A DNA stretch of 64,000 bases from Pseudomonas sp. MYb327 (GCF_040438925.1 NZ_CP159258.1:372001-436000), one strand, 5' to 3'. Positions 8,285 through 19,798 are shown, numbered from the stretch's first letter. Program-made: numbers and translations. Notes: generated from the letters alone by a model not told the origin.

Positions 8285-8818
8285 TCAGGGCTTTGGCTGA
8301 TCGTTGCAAACGAAATGTTGATGCATCTCCGTCGTCAGGCTTTCGATACGTTCGGTCAGTTCTTTGGTCATCTGTGTCAGGCGGGTGTTTTGCTCCAGCA
8401 ACGCCAACAGCTGCGCGGTGTTATGCGCGGCTTCGGCTTGCCGTTCAGTATTGGCAACCGCCAGCGCTTCACGGTGCTGAGCATCGGCTTCGGACTGCGC
8501 TTTGTCCCGCGCTGCCTGCCGAGTCTGAGCCAGCAAAATCAACGGCGCTGCATACGCCGACTGCAGGCTGAACGCCAGGTTGAGCAAAATGAACGGATAC
8601 ACGTCGAAGTGGGTAACACCGGAGACGTTGAGGATCACCCATAGCAGCACAATCAACGTCTGCGCCCCGAGGAAGGTCGGCGTGCCAAAAAAACGCGCAA
8701 AAGCTTCGGCACGCAGGGCGAATTTATCAGTGCCAAATGTCGGCGCCAGATGGGCATGTGGGCGATGGAAACGCAGGTGGTCGACGGGTGCGGCGGTGTC
8801 GCGGGTTGGCGTGATCAT
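8285..8818 (-). CDS. DUF1003 membrane protein
   Basis: 177 residues. Two hydrophobic helices (ALIVLLWVILNVSG region and PFILLNLAFSLQSAYAAPLILLAQ) are separated by the FDVYPF turn typical of DUF1003. They are followed by a charged coiled coil (QTRQAARDKAQSEADAQHR and on) reaching the C-terminus. Function unknown; family members are small inner-membrane proteins. The C-terminus lies directly next to the IS3 fragment, but the protein ends at a normal length. Confidence 0.8.
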   Translation of the reverse strand: MITPTRDTAAPVDHLRFHRPHAHLAPTFGTDKFALRAEAFARFFGTPTFLGAQTLIVLLWVILNVSGVTHFDVYPFILLNLAFSLQSAYAAPLILLAQTRQAARDKAQSEADAQHREALAVANTERQAEAAHNTAQLLALLEQNTRLTQMTKELTERIESLTTEMHQHFVCNDQPKP

Positions 8819-8943
8819 GGTGCTCTCGAAATGACATTGGGACTGAGGCTCACTATAGCCCCGACGCCAGTTTCATTCTGAAACACATTGCGGTGTTTGC
8901 TTCGCAGCTATTCACTGTTCGACAGGTCTGGCGAACATGTCAT

Positions 8944-9555
8944 TTATTGCAGCTGATAACAGGCCAGGAACATGTCTAGCGCTGACTCCACAACGGCGGC
9001 TTGCTCCTCGGTGGGCAAGCTCGGACGGCCCATGGAAATCTGCGGCCAGAATGCAAAGCTTTTGAGCAAACCCTGGACTTGTTGGGCTGCGAACTCTGGG
9101 GCGACCGCTTTCAATCGACCATCCGCTTGAGCCGCACGAATCCACACGGTCAAGCCTTCTTCGCGTTCACCCATGCGAGCCACCATGCTCTGGGCACGCT
9201 CGGGAGAGTGAATGGCCGCGGCGATGGCGACTCGCGCCAGATCGAGAAAATTATCATCGCCCATCATTTTCAGTTTCGCCGTCAATTGCTGGCGCAATTG
9301 TTCGCGTAACGGTCGGTCGGTGCGGTAAGGCGCTTCCTGTTCCGCCGTCACTCGAACCCATAATTGATTAAGAATCTCGGCGAACAACTCTTCCTTGCTG
9401 GGGAAATGGTTGTACACCGTGCGCTTCGACACGCCGGCAGTGGCAGCAATCTTGTCCATGCTGGTGATGTCGAAACCGTTGGCACGGAATTCGGCAATCG
9501 CCGCGTGAATGATGGCTTCGCGTTTTCGGTCGGTGAGGCGCTGTGGAGCTGTCAT
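8944..9555 (-). CDS. TetR-family transcriptional regulator (AefR-like C-terminal domain)
   Basis: 203 residues. The N-terminal DNA-binding domain (residues 9-58) has DITSMDKIAATAGVSKRTVY and NHFPSKEELF, the TetR helix-turn-helix. The C-terminal helices resemble the AefR-like class. It is divergent from the metallo-hydrolase gene at 9771, with two matching palindromic sites in the gap, so it probably represses itself and that gene. The inducer is unknown. Confidence 0.88.
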   Translation of the reverse strand: MTAPQRLTDRKREAIIHAAIAEFRANGFDITSMDKIAATAGVSKRTVYNHFPSKEELFAEILNQLWVRVTAEQEAPYRTDRPLREQLRQQLTAKLKMMGDDNFLDLARVAIAAAIHSPERAQSMVARMGEREEGLTVWIRAAQADGRLKAVAPEFAAQQVQGLLKSFAFWPQISMGRPSLPTEEQAAVVESALDMFLACYQLQ

Positions 9556-9585
9556 AAGTACGCTTCGGCAGGAAAGGTTAAAAAT

Positions 9586-9601
9586 TACACTCGGCAGTTT
9601 A
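9586..9601. promoter_or_regulatory. TetR operator-like site 1
   Basis: TACACTCGGCAGTTTA, an imperfect copy of the palindrome at 9633-9648 (three differences in 16), located about 30 bases upstream of the tetR start. Confidence 0.5.
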
Positions 9602-9632
9602 CTTGCGAACGGCTTTGCTGCAACCTTGGAAC

Positions 9633-9648
9633 TACACTGTGCAGTGTA
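9633..9648. promoter_or_regulatory. TetR operator-like site 2
   Basis: TACACTGTGCAGTGTA: perfect 7-bp arms with a 2-base centre, 47 bp from site 1 and between the divergent tetR and hydrolase genes. Size and position are those of a TetR operator. Confidence 0.65.
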
Positions 9649-9770
9649 ATGTTTTGTTAATGCTGCAACGTCAAAAATAGAGTTTCGGCTAATGCGTGCG
9701 TGCAGCGGCCATACATCGTCCCAAAGCGGAAAAGTCGTGAGACGTGCGGTTTTCCTGGAGTCATTCAGTC

Positions 9771-10829
9771 ATGGCCAATTCAACTTCCCCGGCGGATAAC
9801 GCCTCCACGCCTGAAGCATCGCTTCAGGTGGAAGGTCTCTTCCGAAACCATGCCCCTGTAAAGCGTGAAGGTTTTCGCAAAACCTTGCGCATCTTGTGGA
9901 ACGTCATCTTCCACAAACCGCAAGACACCCGCCCGAGTGGTCAAGTTCCGGTACAACCCCTGACGCAAGCGGCACTGATTGCAGCTCCCAACCATAGCGT
10001 CTACCGCCTCGGCCATTCCACGGTATTGCTTAAGTTGCGCAACAAATTCTGGATCACCGACCCGGTGTTCGCCGAACGCGCCTCGCCTGTGCAATGGGCC
10101 GGACCCAAGCGATTCCATCAGCCACCGATAAGCCTGGAAGAGTTGCCACCGATTGAAGCAGTGATTCTTTCCCACGATCACTACGACCACCTCGATCATC
10201 AGGCCGTGCTGAAACTCGCCGATAAAACCAAATACTTCCTTACCCCGTTGGGCGTGGGCGATACCCTGATCAAGTGGGGCATCAATGCCAGCAAAATCCG
10301 GCAACGGGATTGGTGGCAAGGCACCGAAGTCGATGGCATTCAGTTCATCGCCACCCCGTCGCAACACTTCTCCGGCCGCGGCCTGTTCGACAGCAACAGC
10401 ACCCTTTGGGCCTCATGGGTGATGATCGACGGCGACACACGCATTTTCTTCAGCGGCGACAGCGGCTATTTCGACGGCTTCAAACGCATCGGCGAACAAT
10501 ACGGCCCATTCGACCTGACCCTGATGGAAACCGGCGCCTACAACGTCGACTGGCCTCACGTGCACATGCAGCCCGAGCAAACCCTGCAAGCCCACATCGA
10601 CCTCAAGGGCCGCTGGCTGTTGCCGATCCACAACGGCACCTTCGACCTATCAATGCACGCCTGGTACGAACCCTTCGACCGCATCCTGGCGTTGGCCTGG
10701 GAGCGCAGCGTTTCGATTACCACGCCGCAAATGGGCGAAGCGTTCAACCTGTTACATCCCCAGCGTGGTGAGGCGTGGTGGTTGGCGGTGGAAGGGGAGA
10801 GTGAGCGGGTGACAGTGCAGGGCGTGTGA
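9771..10829 (+). CDS. Metallo-beta-lactamase-fold hydrolase (RomA / NAPE-PLD-like)
   Basis: About 352 residues. The zinc motif is SHDHYDHLDH at residues 134-143 (H135, H137, D139, H140). Further ligands appear as TPSQHFSGRG and FSGDSGYFDGF, and HNGTFDL provides the late histidine. The pattern YRLGHSTVLLKLRNKFWITD and the position of the motif fit the group that includes the outer-membrane-linked RomA and mammalian NAPE-phospholipase D. Substrate unknown. The ATG at 9771 has TGGAG ten bases upstream. Two palindromes upstream suggest control by the divergent TetR protein. Confidence 0.82.
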   Translation: MANSTSPADNASTPEASLQVEGLFRNHAPVKREGFRKTLRILWNVIFHKPQDTRPSGQVPVQPLTQAALIAAPNHSVYRLGHSTVLLKLRNKFWITDPVFAERASPVQWAGPKRFHQPPISLEELPPIEAVILSHDHYDHLDHQAVLKLADKTKYFLTPLGVGDTLIKWGINASKIRQRDWWQGTEVDGIQFIATPSQHFSGRGLFDSNSTLWASWVMIDGDTRIFFSGDSGYFDGFKRIGEQYGPFDLTLMETGAYNVDWPHVHMQPEQTLQAHIDLKGRWLLPIHNGTFDLSMHAWYEPFDRILALAWERSVSITTPQMGEAFNLLHPQRGEAWWLAVEGESERVTVQGV

Positions 10830-10840
10830 TGCACTTCAAC

Positions 10841-10866
10841 CGGGCCGCTTACTGTTAAGCGGCCCG
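10841..10866. terminator. Strong hairpin between convergent genes
   Basis: A perfect 11-bp stem (CGGGCCGCTTA, loop CTGT) between the hydrolase and the following convergent gene. There is no T run on either side, so termination strength is uncertain. Confidence 0.55.
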
Positions 10867-10876
10867 AGCAAAGCTC

Positions 10877-11194
10877 TCACTCCACCATCGCAAAATCCGA
10901 CCGCCCAACCGGGTTCGGCGTAGACCCTCTCAAGTTCATCCCTCTACCCGGCGCAAACCCCGGGAAAAATACCAACCCTTCCGATTCAAACCGATACGCC
11001 AACGCCAACCGAGTGACATCCAGCACATCCTGCTGCGCTTCGAACCGCTCAATCGCGTCAACAGAAACCGAAGCCTCCCGCGACAACTCCTCCACACTCC
11101 AGCCCAGCATCGCTCGGGCCTGGGCGCAGTGAGCCGGGGTGAATTGGAAGAGGGCGATACGTTCCAGGGTGATTTTCATCGCTTGAGAGGCCAT
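10877..11194 (-). CDS. Small helix-turn-helix (XRE-like) regulator
   Basis: 105 residues. The central part, AHCAQARAMLGWSVEELSRE followed by ASVSVDAIERFEAQ, has the helix spacing of a Cro/CI-type domain. The region after it (LALAYRFESEGLVFFPGF) is the form seen in many proteobacterial short XRE proteins, where the binding domain is followed by ENGV-FFPG-type residues. GGAG lies seven bases before the ATG at 11194. Target and role unknown. Confidence 0.72.
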   Translation of the reverse strand: MASQAMKITLERIALFQFTPAHCAQARAMLGWSVEELSREASVSVDAIERFEAQQDVLDVTRLALAYRFESEGLVFFPGFAPGRGMNLRGSTPNPVGRSDFAMVE

Positions 11195-11313
11195 GGTGTT
11201 CTCCGGCTCGAGAGTGTTGATTCAAAATATACTGTGTTTTTGTACAGTTGTTTTGAGCCGGGATCAAATGCAATTTTTGATTTGTGTTTTTGGTCAGACG
11301 AACGGCGTGTGCT

Positions 11314-12285
11314 TTATTTACCCGCCAACCCCGGTGCCTCCCGCACCATAAAGTGATCCAGATTCTCGATGTTGGCGCTGAACACCCCGAACGTCTGCTC
11401 GGGGTTTTTCTTGCTCGGCACCTGCTTCAACTCCGGCGTCACGCCGTAAAAGAAACAATAGAGTTCCCGCCCGCTCTCGATGGCGTGCTTGATCTCTTCC
11501 AGGAACGCCTTGCGCTTGCGGTAGGTGTCGACCAGCTTCTTGCTCAGGTAAACATTGACCGAATACGGCTTCTTCTCGAACCAGACCTTCTTCTCGAAAT
11601 CGATGCGAAAGCTCTGGGTGTAATCCTTGATCTCTTTGATCTTGCCCCAGTAAATCAGCCCCTTGTTGTCTTGCAGGTATTCGATCTTTTTGAAGAAGGA
11701 TCCATAAGGCGCGGTGTGCTCGCCGATCTTCAGCGGCATGCGCTTGAGCAGATCCTTGTCGTCGAAATTCGACACGAAGCATTCCACCGGGTGGGCGAAG
11801 ACGCTGGTCTTGTCCGGCGCCGACTCGCGGCTTGGCTGCTCAGTGCTGCTGGATTGCGAGGGGATTTGTGGCTCATCGCGTTGAACATCCGCGCCCGCTA
11901 CCGGGCTGGATGACTTGCGCACATACGCACGGCGAGTCAGCAACAGCTCTGAAGGAAAATGCTCCTCACGACTGTCATCCGTTTCCGCACCATCAGGGTC
12001 TACGCCCGACGCCGGTGCTTTCAGGCTGACATAAGGACAACCCTCGACATGCCGCGTACTTGGCAGGTTCTTGAAGTGCGGCGTGCGCACGTAATTCACG
12101 TTCTTGGCGTTGAACGTCCCCAACTCATTGGCCGCATCAAAGGCTAAACGACACGCATCGTTGGGACACTGGAAATGCTCTTTCGCAGAATCGAACGCCA
12201 TGGTCTCGTCGAAATTGAGATCGCGCACGTCATAGATCGACAGCTTGTCGTCGAGGCTTAGGCAGTAGGCGAGATCGAATTTCAT
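11314..12285 (-). CDS. Hypothetical protein with N-terminal Cys/His pattern
   Basis: 323 residues, not recognised. The N-terminal 90 residues carry FQCPNDACRLAF and HVEGCPY, a Cys-Cys ... His-Cys pattern that could bind zinc. A Ser/Glu-rich low-complexity linker spans about residues 100-165. The C-terminal 160 residues are a lysine- and aromatic-rich alpha/beta domain (FRIDFEKKVWFEKKPYSVNV). The zinc-like head is reminiscent of CoiA-type or other nucleic-acid proteins, but I would not assign a function. It lies next to the IS3 insertion, whose left end is 51 bp upstream of its start. Confidence 0.65.
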   Translation of the reverse strand: MKFDLAYCLSLDDKLSIYDVRDLNFDETMAFDSAKEHFQCPNDACRLAFDAANELGTFNAKNVNYVRTPHFKNLPSTRHVEGCPYVSLKAPASGVDPDGAETDDSREEHFPSELLLTRRAYVRKSSSPVAGADVQRDEPQIPSQSSSTEQPSRESAPDKTSVFAHPVECFVSNFDDKDLLKRMPLKIGEHTAPYGSFFKKIEYLQDNKGLIYWGKIKEIKDYTQSFRIDFEKKVWFEKKPYSVNVYLSKKLVDTYRKRKAFLEEIKHAIESGRELYCFFYGVTPELKQVPSKKNPEQTFGVFSANIENLDHFMVREAPGLAGK

Positions 12286-12401
12286 GGCGGGGCTCGGGTC
12301 CGTGAGGGGGAAGGGTATTAATAACGGGAGGCGAGTTGAACTGGCCTAATAATTCCGGACACCTCTTAAGGGCGATATGATTTCGCCAACTTGGAGGTTC
12401 C

Positions 12402-14724
<2,323 letters not shown>

Positions 14725-15088
14725 CAGTACACCAGTCGCAAGTTTCAAGAGGAACTGCTGCGCCATGGCATTTTGCAAAGCATGAGCCATCGCGGGCAGT
14801 GCTGGGACAATGCTCCAACGGAGCGATTTTTCGGCACGCTGAAGTCAGAGTGGGTCCCTCGCAATGGCTACAGCCTGATCGAGGAGGCGAAAACCGATAT
14901 GGTGCGTTTTTTCCTGTACTACAACCGCACCAGGCTCCACAGCTACAACAACTACCTGTCGCCAATAGCCATGGAGCAAAAAGCGGCATAAACACCGTAA
15001 CCGGTGTCCGGGATTACTTGACCAGTTCAAATTGAGAGCCTAGGGGGTCAACGCAGCATGGTCAACCCTTCAAACTCGGCAATCATTT

Positions 15089-15250
15089 TCAGCCCAAAAG
15101 ATATGGTGGCTTCAGACTTGTGCGTCTCTTGAATTCGAGAGGTAGGCGATCTCTATTTTTTGTAAGGCATTCCCAAATGGTCACAACCTTCAACCCTGCC
15201 CCGCGCTTGCTGATTTTTTTGAGAGGTCTTTCAGCATTTTTCATCAAGAT
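15089..15250 (-). pseudogene. Possible C-terminal remnant of a Vsr-type endonuclease
   Basis: The minus-strand frame reads LKKISKRGAGLKVVTIWECL followed by TKNRDRLPLEF. The KV-TIWEC phrase with preceding basic helix is the form of the last strand and helix of Vsr proteins. No zinc or catalytic part is present and no start is convincing. It may be debris of a second Vsr gene next to the IS. The rest of 15030-15438 shows nothing I recognise. Confidence 0.3.
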
Positions 15251-15438
15251 TGCTCTGCCAGAAGTTGATTCTGTGGGCAGTGTGCGTATTTGCACTTGGG
15301 ATGTTGATTCCAAAGGCTGCCATGCACGAAAACCTCCTCGGATTACGCGAGAGGTTGACGTGCAGGCTCGAGCAATCCTGGGCGATGTACGAGACTGCGC
15401 ACAACCTGTTCCTGAGTGCGCAGTTTCGGAACGGTTGA

Positions 15439-16188
15439 TCAGTTCCCCTCACGCCATTTGACGTACTCAGTAGGCAGCAGCGTCGCAATTTCGTCGCTGT
15501 CCATTTGACGCAAATTGTAGGTGCGCTCGAATTGTTTGAAGGTAAAAGGTAGGCGACGGATGCCACCTAACCCCGCTTTACTCTTCGGATCGCAGCGATC
15601 TTTCTTCTGGCGCTGAGAAGTCACCCCCTTTTTTATCGATCCATCCGGCATGGCGTAAAGCGAATTGGCTACCGGCCAAAAACTTCGATGGGCGTAGATT
15701 TCCTGGCGTGACGTCATCTGTTCGGCCATTTCACCCCATGGGGATCTCAGGGAACCCAAGGCAACCTTGGCTGCCGTCCCATGTAGGCTTACCAGGTCCC
15801 ATGCAGTTCGAGCAACTAGGCGGTAAGCCAGTCGCGGAGACTGCATGATGTAGTGCGGTTTTGCTAAAGGCTTTCCTATACCAGTGCCTCGACCTTTACT
15901 CACTAGGCTTTCCATGAAAGCTAACGAAATCCATGCCCACATACCATGATTTGACAAGAGGGAAAATCGGTCCACTCTGCCTACAAAAACTTGGTTTGCT
16001 AGATATTCCCCCAGCTCGAAACTGGTTGAAAACCTTCTGGACAAGTCGATTGGGTATTCACCATCAACAACATCGGTAAAAGTATCGTCCGTCAAAAGCT
16101 CTTTTGGAGCTGCGCTGATAGGGTTATCGATCCATGCTGCAAGCTTGGCGATGCCGACATCACTCAGTGCTCGGACTTGGTTAGTCAT
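15439..16188 (-). CDS. Unknown protein of the Dcm/Vsr/ATPase block (possibly DUF6339-like)
   Basis: 249 residues, last gene of the minus-strand block. The pattern FELGEYLANQVFVGRVDRFS then SNHGMWAWISLAFMESL, and the C-terminal EIATLLPTEYVKWRE, recall the DUF6339 group (YLA---RFD---FW-WL---YVRWR), but this is from memory of the family and uncertain. No catalytic motif is evident. AAGGAA lies six bases before the ATG at 16188, which overlaps the end of the preceding gene by eight bases (ATGACTAA), indicating translational coupling. An in-frame extension upstream exists but is inside that gene. Confidence 0.72.
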   Translation of the reverse strand: MTNQVRALSDVGIAKLAAWIDNPISAAPKELLTDDTFTDVVDGEYPIDLSRRFSTSFELGEYLANQVFVGRVDRFSLLSNHGMWAWISLAFMESLVSKGRGTGIGKPLAKPHYIMQSPRLAYRLVARTAWDLVSLHGTAAKVALGSLRSPWGEMAEQMTSRQEIYAHRSFWPVANSLYAMPDGSIKKGVTSQRQKKDRCDPKSKAGLGGIRRLPFTFKQFERTYNLRQMDSDEIATLLPTEYVKWREGN

Positions 16189-16969
16189 GACTGTTTCCTT
16201 CCATCTCTGCCAAAGCCTCAGCCATGTGGTGTTTGAAAATTCCCTTTGCAGCGAACCTCGTGACAACGTCATCGGCCCAAGCCTCTTGAGCTAGGATGTC
16301 GTCATCCTCAAACTCGATGGGAGGATTTGCACCCAATGTGGAGATGAAGTCAGCCCATTCTGCAATCCAATTTTCCGGGTCATCGAGTGCCGATGGATCT
16401 TTTGCAATTGCAATTGCAACTTGGCGCATGACTTCAGGCATAACAAGAGCGCCAAACCAAGGTTGATTTACTGCAGAAGCGGCCGTAGGGAATAAAGATC
16501 GTTCCACTAGCACATTCGGTTTATCGCCTGTCCCCCTTCCCTCTGGAAGTACAAGTTTCCAAGCGATGCCGTGCAGATCGGTGGGCTCAATGTCCACTAG
16601 GCTGGAGCCGAGATTGCCGGCCTCATCCAAAGCCCTGACATTGTCCGTGTATCCGATGAGCCGTGATTCGCCCGGTTTGTTAAAAATGAACCTGAACTTC
16701 AATGGCTTATCTGTAGCAATATCCCGGATGCTCGTAGGGGTTTTCTTGAACTCAGACAAGGGACCAAGTTCGAAATATTCTTCCGTACTTCCTGCATGGA
16801 CAATGCAGCCCAGCAGCACGGAAGGATCAAGATCAGCCGCTTCGTAATCGAAGCTATCCAACCAGAAAATTCTACCGTCAGAGGACTCATTCCTGACTCG
16901 TACCACGAAGTGCTTCTTGTCGATCTGTCTTAAACGGGTTGGGTTAGTTGTCCTCGTTATTTGCCCCAT
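16181..16969 (-). CDS. Unknown protein of the Dcm/Vsr/ATPase block, 262 residues
   Basis: Not recognised. Mostly beta in the first half (KKHFVVRVRNESSDGRIFWL, KFRFIFNKPGESRLIGY), with acidic helices at the end (EFEDDDILAQEAWADDVVTRF). No zinc, nuclease or helicase motif is obvious. GGAGGTG lies four bases before the ATG at 16969. Its start lies inside the 3' end of the ATPase gene (26-bp overlap) and its stop overlaps the next gene, so the three are translated as a unit. Such strict coupling suggests a complex with the ATPase. Confidence 0.75.
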   Translation of the reverse strand: MGQITRTTNPTRLRQIDKKHFVVRVRNESSDGRIFWLDSFDYEAADLDPSVLLGCIVHAGSTEEYFELGPLSEFKKTPTSIRDIATDKPLKFRFIFNKPGESRLIGYTDNVRALDEAGNLGSSLVDIEPTDLHGIAWKLVLPEGRGTGDKPNVLVERSLFPTAASAVNQPWFGALVMPEVMRQVAIAIAKDPSALDDPENWIAEWADFISTLGANPPIEFEDDDILAQEAWADDVVTRFAAKGIFKHHMAEALAEMEGNSHD

Positions 16970-18857
16970 CGGACACCTCCTGATACTTCACGCGGATTTC
17001 AAGCTGGCGGTTGCTATCAAAACCGGCAACTGACAGCCAAGAGTTTTCATCGTCCAAGCGGAAACTCATCGTATTAAGTGCAGTGGTAGGCTCGGAAATC
17101 CTCGAATGCTCGCGTGGATACAACGATTCATCACCTATCCAGAAGTCGGCGGCATCCCACAGCTTGAACGCGTCTCCCACCACAGTGGCGTAGGCCAGAG
17201 TAATTTTGCAATCGATCGGGAAACTGAATCCTTCCGCTGCATTCGCACGAACCTCGAATCCTTTCTCAAGAATCTTGAGTACGACAGGTTTGGGTTTTGG
17301 CTTCGGAATTTCTTTCGGCGATTGTTGTTCACCCTTAGGTGTTTCCGGCGTAATCCCGCCTCCACCTAAACGTTTGGCAGGTTCGGAAGCCGGATCGGCG
17401 AAGTAAATCGCCAAGGCGGTGTCATCCTTTTTGCCTTCCGGTGAGATCAGTTGCACTAGTCGAAGCGCTGCATTACGAACTGCATTCAGCGCATCATTGG
17501 GCGAAAAATATTGAGCCACGACCTTCGGCCGCTTAGCATTCCAGTTGCGATGGGTCGGTTCTTCGGCTGCCACTAGCAAATCGGAAAGCTTGGGATCCTG
17601 AATGAAGGTAAGAGCCATCACCGGGACGATGATTCGTGCTGCTTTTAATCTCTTCTCGCCATCGATTCCTAAGTCTTGCCGAACGAACAGCTCTTGGCTT
17701 TTTTCTGCACTTTCGTCTTGCTGGAGGAAAACTCGGAATTTTGCGGTTGAAGTTTCTTTCGGTTGTTTCTTTTTGACAGGGATAAGGAAATCCACCGAAA
17801 CCATTTCGGAGTTGCCGAATTTTTCCTTCAATGATGTCAGCTCAGTTTCCTCAAATGCACCTACTGTCAACCTCGCTTCTTTCGACCACGAATCCTTTGC
17901 CGTGGCAGTGACCACTTCATCCGCAAACTTCGCGGTTAGTGCGAGAAAATCGCGGTAATTCCTGGTCAGCCGGCAATCCGCTCCCATGTTATTCGCCACA
18001 TCGGCGATACTTGTCGAATCCAAAGTAATATTGCCGACTTTCACCACTAGACGACCACGATTGATGGCGAAAAAGAACTCGTTGACCACGGCATTCCGCA
18101 ACGCCTTTTCCGTGATGTCACCCGCCGGCATAGGGACAATGAAGGTCGTTCCGGCTTCTTGTTCCCTCGCTAATCCAAGTTCGCCCTTGATTCCGTCAAG
18201 TACCTGAGTTTTGTCGATTGGGACCGCCAGTTCGTTCGGGTCACTGATCGCTCCCCACCTCGCCTCCTTTGCCCAGCGCCTATTGTCGTCGGGCAGTTTA
18301 TAGTTACGTTTGAAGCGGCAGCAGCCGAAGATAAGTTCGATGTCATCTGATTTGCGCTTAGTTAGAGCAAAAACGCTCCTCAACTTGCTAGCTAAGTACA
18401 AGGTGATTTTTCCTTGGCCAGCTCCACCATTGGATTTTGTCGTTTTCGCGCCTTCGCCTTCACGGAACCAGAATGCATTCCAATTTTCGGTCGAGCCTTC
18501 AGATGACGAGTCCGTGTAGCATCCCTCCAAACCGGTCGTTCCGAAATCCTCGATGACAAGAAACGTCATTTCGGTAGGGAGTGCATCGCTTTCTATCAAC
18601 TCGCCGGCTAGGAAGTGAGTTTTCCAATCATCTGAGAAGATGGATCGAGCGAACTTGGTGGTAGCCAAGTCCACCGTGACCAGCTTGTATTCGACGCGAA
18701 CAACGCTTTCGCTGCTTCGCGCATCCAATGGATTCTGCAGAGTTTCACGGACGAGGATTTCAACGCTGGTACGCTCTTCATCCGCAAAATTGTCGTCTGA
18801 AATGCTAGACCCTGAAGTCTCGTTCGGATTCAGCGGGCGGAACTGCCAATGAGCCAC
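16944..18857 (-). CDS. GHKL (HSP90/MutL/MORC-type) ATPase
   Basis: 637 residues. The Bergerat ATP-binding fold is visible: N-box ILVRETLQNPLDAR (E, N and D near residues 38-45), the G1 box as VIEDFGTTGLEG near 105, and the lid GGAGQGKITLYL near 147. A second alpha/beta domain follows (NEFFFAINRGRLVVKVG), then a proline/lysine hinge and a beta-rich C-terminal region ending FDSNRQLEIRVKYQEV. This is the order of MutL/MORC-like ATPases, which clamp DNA. Start GTG at 18857 has GGGAGA seven bases upstream. Its neighbours are a methyltransferase and a Vsr nuclease, as in known MORC-linked restriction-modification operons. Confidence 0.8.
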   Translation of the reverse strand: MAHWQFRPLNPNETSGSSISDDNFADEERTSVEILVRETLQNPLDARSSESVVRVEYKLVTVDLATTKFARSIFSDDWKTHFLAGELIESDALPTEMTFLVIEDFGTTGLEGCYTDSSSEGSTENWNAFWFREGEGAKTTKSNGGAGQGKITLYLASKLRSVFALTKRKSDDIELIFGCCRFKRNYKLPDDNRRWAKEARWGAISDPNELAVPIDKTQVLDGIKGELGLAREQEAGTTFIVPMPAGDITEKALRNAVVNEFFFAINRGRLVVKVGNITLDSTSIADVANNMGADCRLTRNYRDFLALTAKFADEVVTATAKDSWSKEARLTVGAFEETELTSLKEKFGNSEMVSVDFLIPVKKKQPKETSTAKFRVFLQQDESAEKSQELFVRQDLGIDGEKRLKAARIIVPVMALTFIQDPKLSDLLVAAEEPTHRNWNAKRPKVVAQYFSPNDALNAVRNAALRLVQLISPEGKKDDTALAIYFADPASEPAKRLGGGGITPETPKGEQQSPKEIPKPKPKPVVLKILEKGFEVRANAAEGFSFPIDCKITLAYATVVGDAFKLWDAADFWIGDESLYPREHSRISEPTTALNTMSFRLDDENSWLSVAGFDSNRQLEIRVKYQEVSDGANNEDN

Positions 18858-18899
18858 AATCAATTCTCCCTATTCGTAGTAGTTCCAGAACATTCACTG

Positions 18900-19121
18900 C
18901 TATAGCTTGAAGTCGCCACCAGCCGCATTTTCGGCGTCAGAGAAGCGCATTTTTGCCTGATCAAGCTCTTTCTGTAGAGTCTTGAAGATCTTTTTGATGT
19001 CTTCATCTGTAAAACTGTATGCACTTCTATTTGAAAGGTTTCCGATCAGACGGACATCGTTGAGCGCACGATTTACGCGTTGCTCTGCAAGCCTTACAAA
19101 TTTTTCTCTTTTTTCTGACAT
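18900..19121 (-). CDS. Small helical protein associated with the Dcm/Vsr block
   Basis: 73 residues, all helical and highly charged: EKREKFVRLAEQRVNRALND, then IRLIGNLSNRSAYSFTDEDI-type text and a final helix. Proteins with this pattern (LAE-RV-KA---I-LIGNLSNRS-Y) recur beside DNA methyltransferase and restriction genes; their role is unknown. GAGGAA lies just before the ATG at 19121. It precedes the ATPase gene by about 40 bp on the same strand and probably opens the operon. Confidence 0.7.
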   Translation of the reverse strand: MSEKREKFVRLAEQRVNRALNDVRLIGNLSNRSAYSFTDEDIKKIFKTLQKELDQAKMRFSDAENAAGGDFKL

Positions 19122-19312
19122 TTGTTCCTCACATTTCCTACAGGACAATCAGATATTTCTACAATCTATGTCAAATATTTAGGAAATATTTGAGTTTTCG
19201 TCAAGTTTTTTTTGCGGTCTGCCGGCATTCGCCCAGTTAGGGGCGGTTGCGGGGGCGGGTGCTTAAGGGGGGGAAGTCGGAGCTAGTCAGGTGTCTGTAT
19301 GTGAGCGTTTTG

Positions 19313-19798
19313 TCAGTCTGGCTCGTCTACGTGGAGAGATTCAGAGGCCTTTCCCATAAAGAGGTCAGGCCAAGAGACGGTTTTTTGATTACAATCTCTG
19401 ATCGCATCCAGAATCCAGATCATTTCGGTTTCTGGGCCACGTATGCCGCATTCCCACAGTTCGAAAACGCGCCACCCTGATGCCAGTAGGCTCTCTTTGT
19501 TCTTGGTATCCCGGGCGACGTTCTGGTCAAATTTTGTTCGCCAGAATTCGTCATTGGTTCTCGGGGTGGTTGCATACCGGCAGCCGGGGTGCCTGTGCCA
19601 GAAGCAACCGTGAACAAAAATGCAGACCCGATAGCGCGAGAGCACCAGATCGGGCCTTCCGGGTAGATTCCGTTGGTGTAAGCGATACCTGAAGCCATGC
19701 CGATGCAGCATGCGCCGGACTATTTTTTCTGGCGTAGTATTGCTACCACGGATGCCAGCCATCATGCGAGACCTGACTTCTTTGCTGACTATGTCCAT
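19313..19798 (-). CDS. vsr: Very short patch repair (Vsr) endonuclease
   Basis: 161 residues. Start motif DIVSKEVRSRMMAGIRGSNT, catalytic strand GRPDLVLSRYRVCIFVHGCF, zinc-binding WHRHPGC and the C-terminal GWRVFELWEC are all as in Vsr. The enzyme nicks 5' of T:G mismatches that arise by deamination of 5-methylcytosine, protecting the sites of its partner methyltransferase. In ATPase-linked operons it has also been proposed to act as the restriction nuclease. GGGAG lies eight bases before the ATG at 19798, whose codon overlaps the start codon region of dcm on the other strand. A 190-bp gap with G-rich and AT-rich parts separates it from the next gene. Confidence 0.93.
   Translation of the reverse strand: MDIVSKEVRSRMMAGIRGSNTTPEKIVRRMLHRHGFRYRLHQRNLPGRPDLVLSRYRVCIFVHGCFWHRHPGCRYATTPRTNDEFWRTKFDQNVARDTKNKESLLASGWRVFELWECGIRGPETEMIWILDAIRDCNQKTVSWPDLFMGKASESLHVDEPD

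Noticed and set aside
15250..15438. 62-codon plus-strand frame before the island
   Set aside because: Composition is odd, no ribosome site and no family; treated as non-coding.
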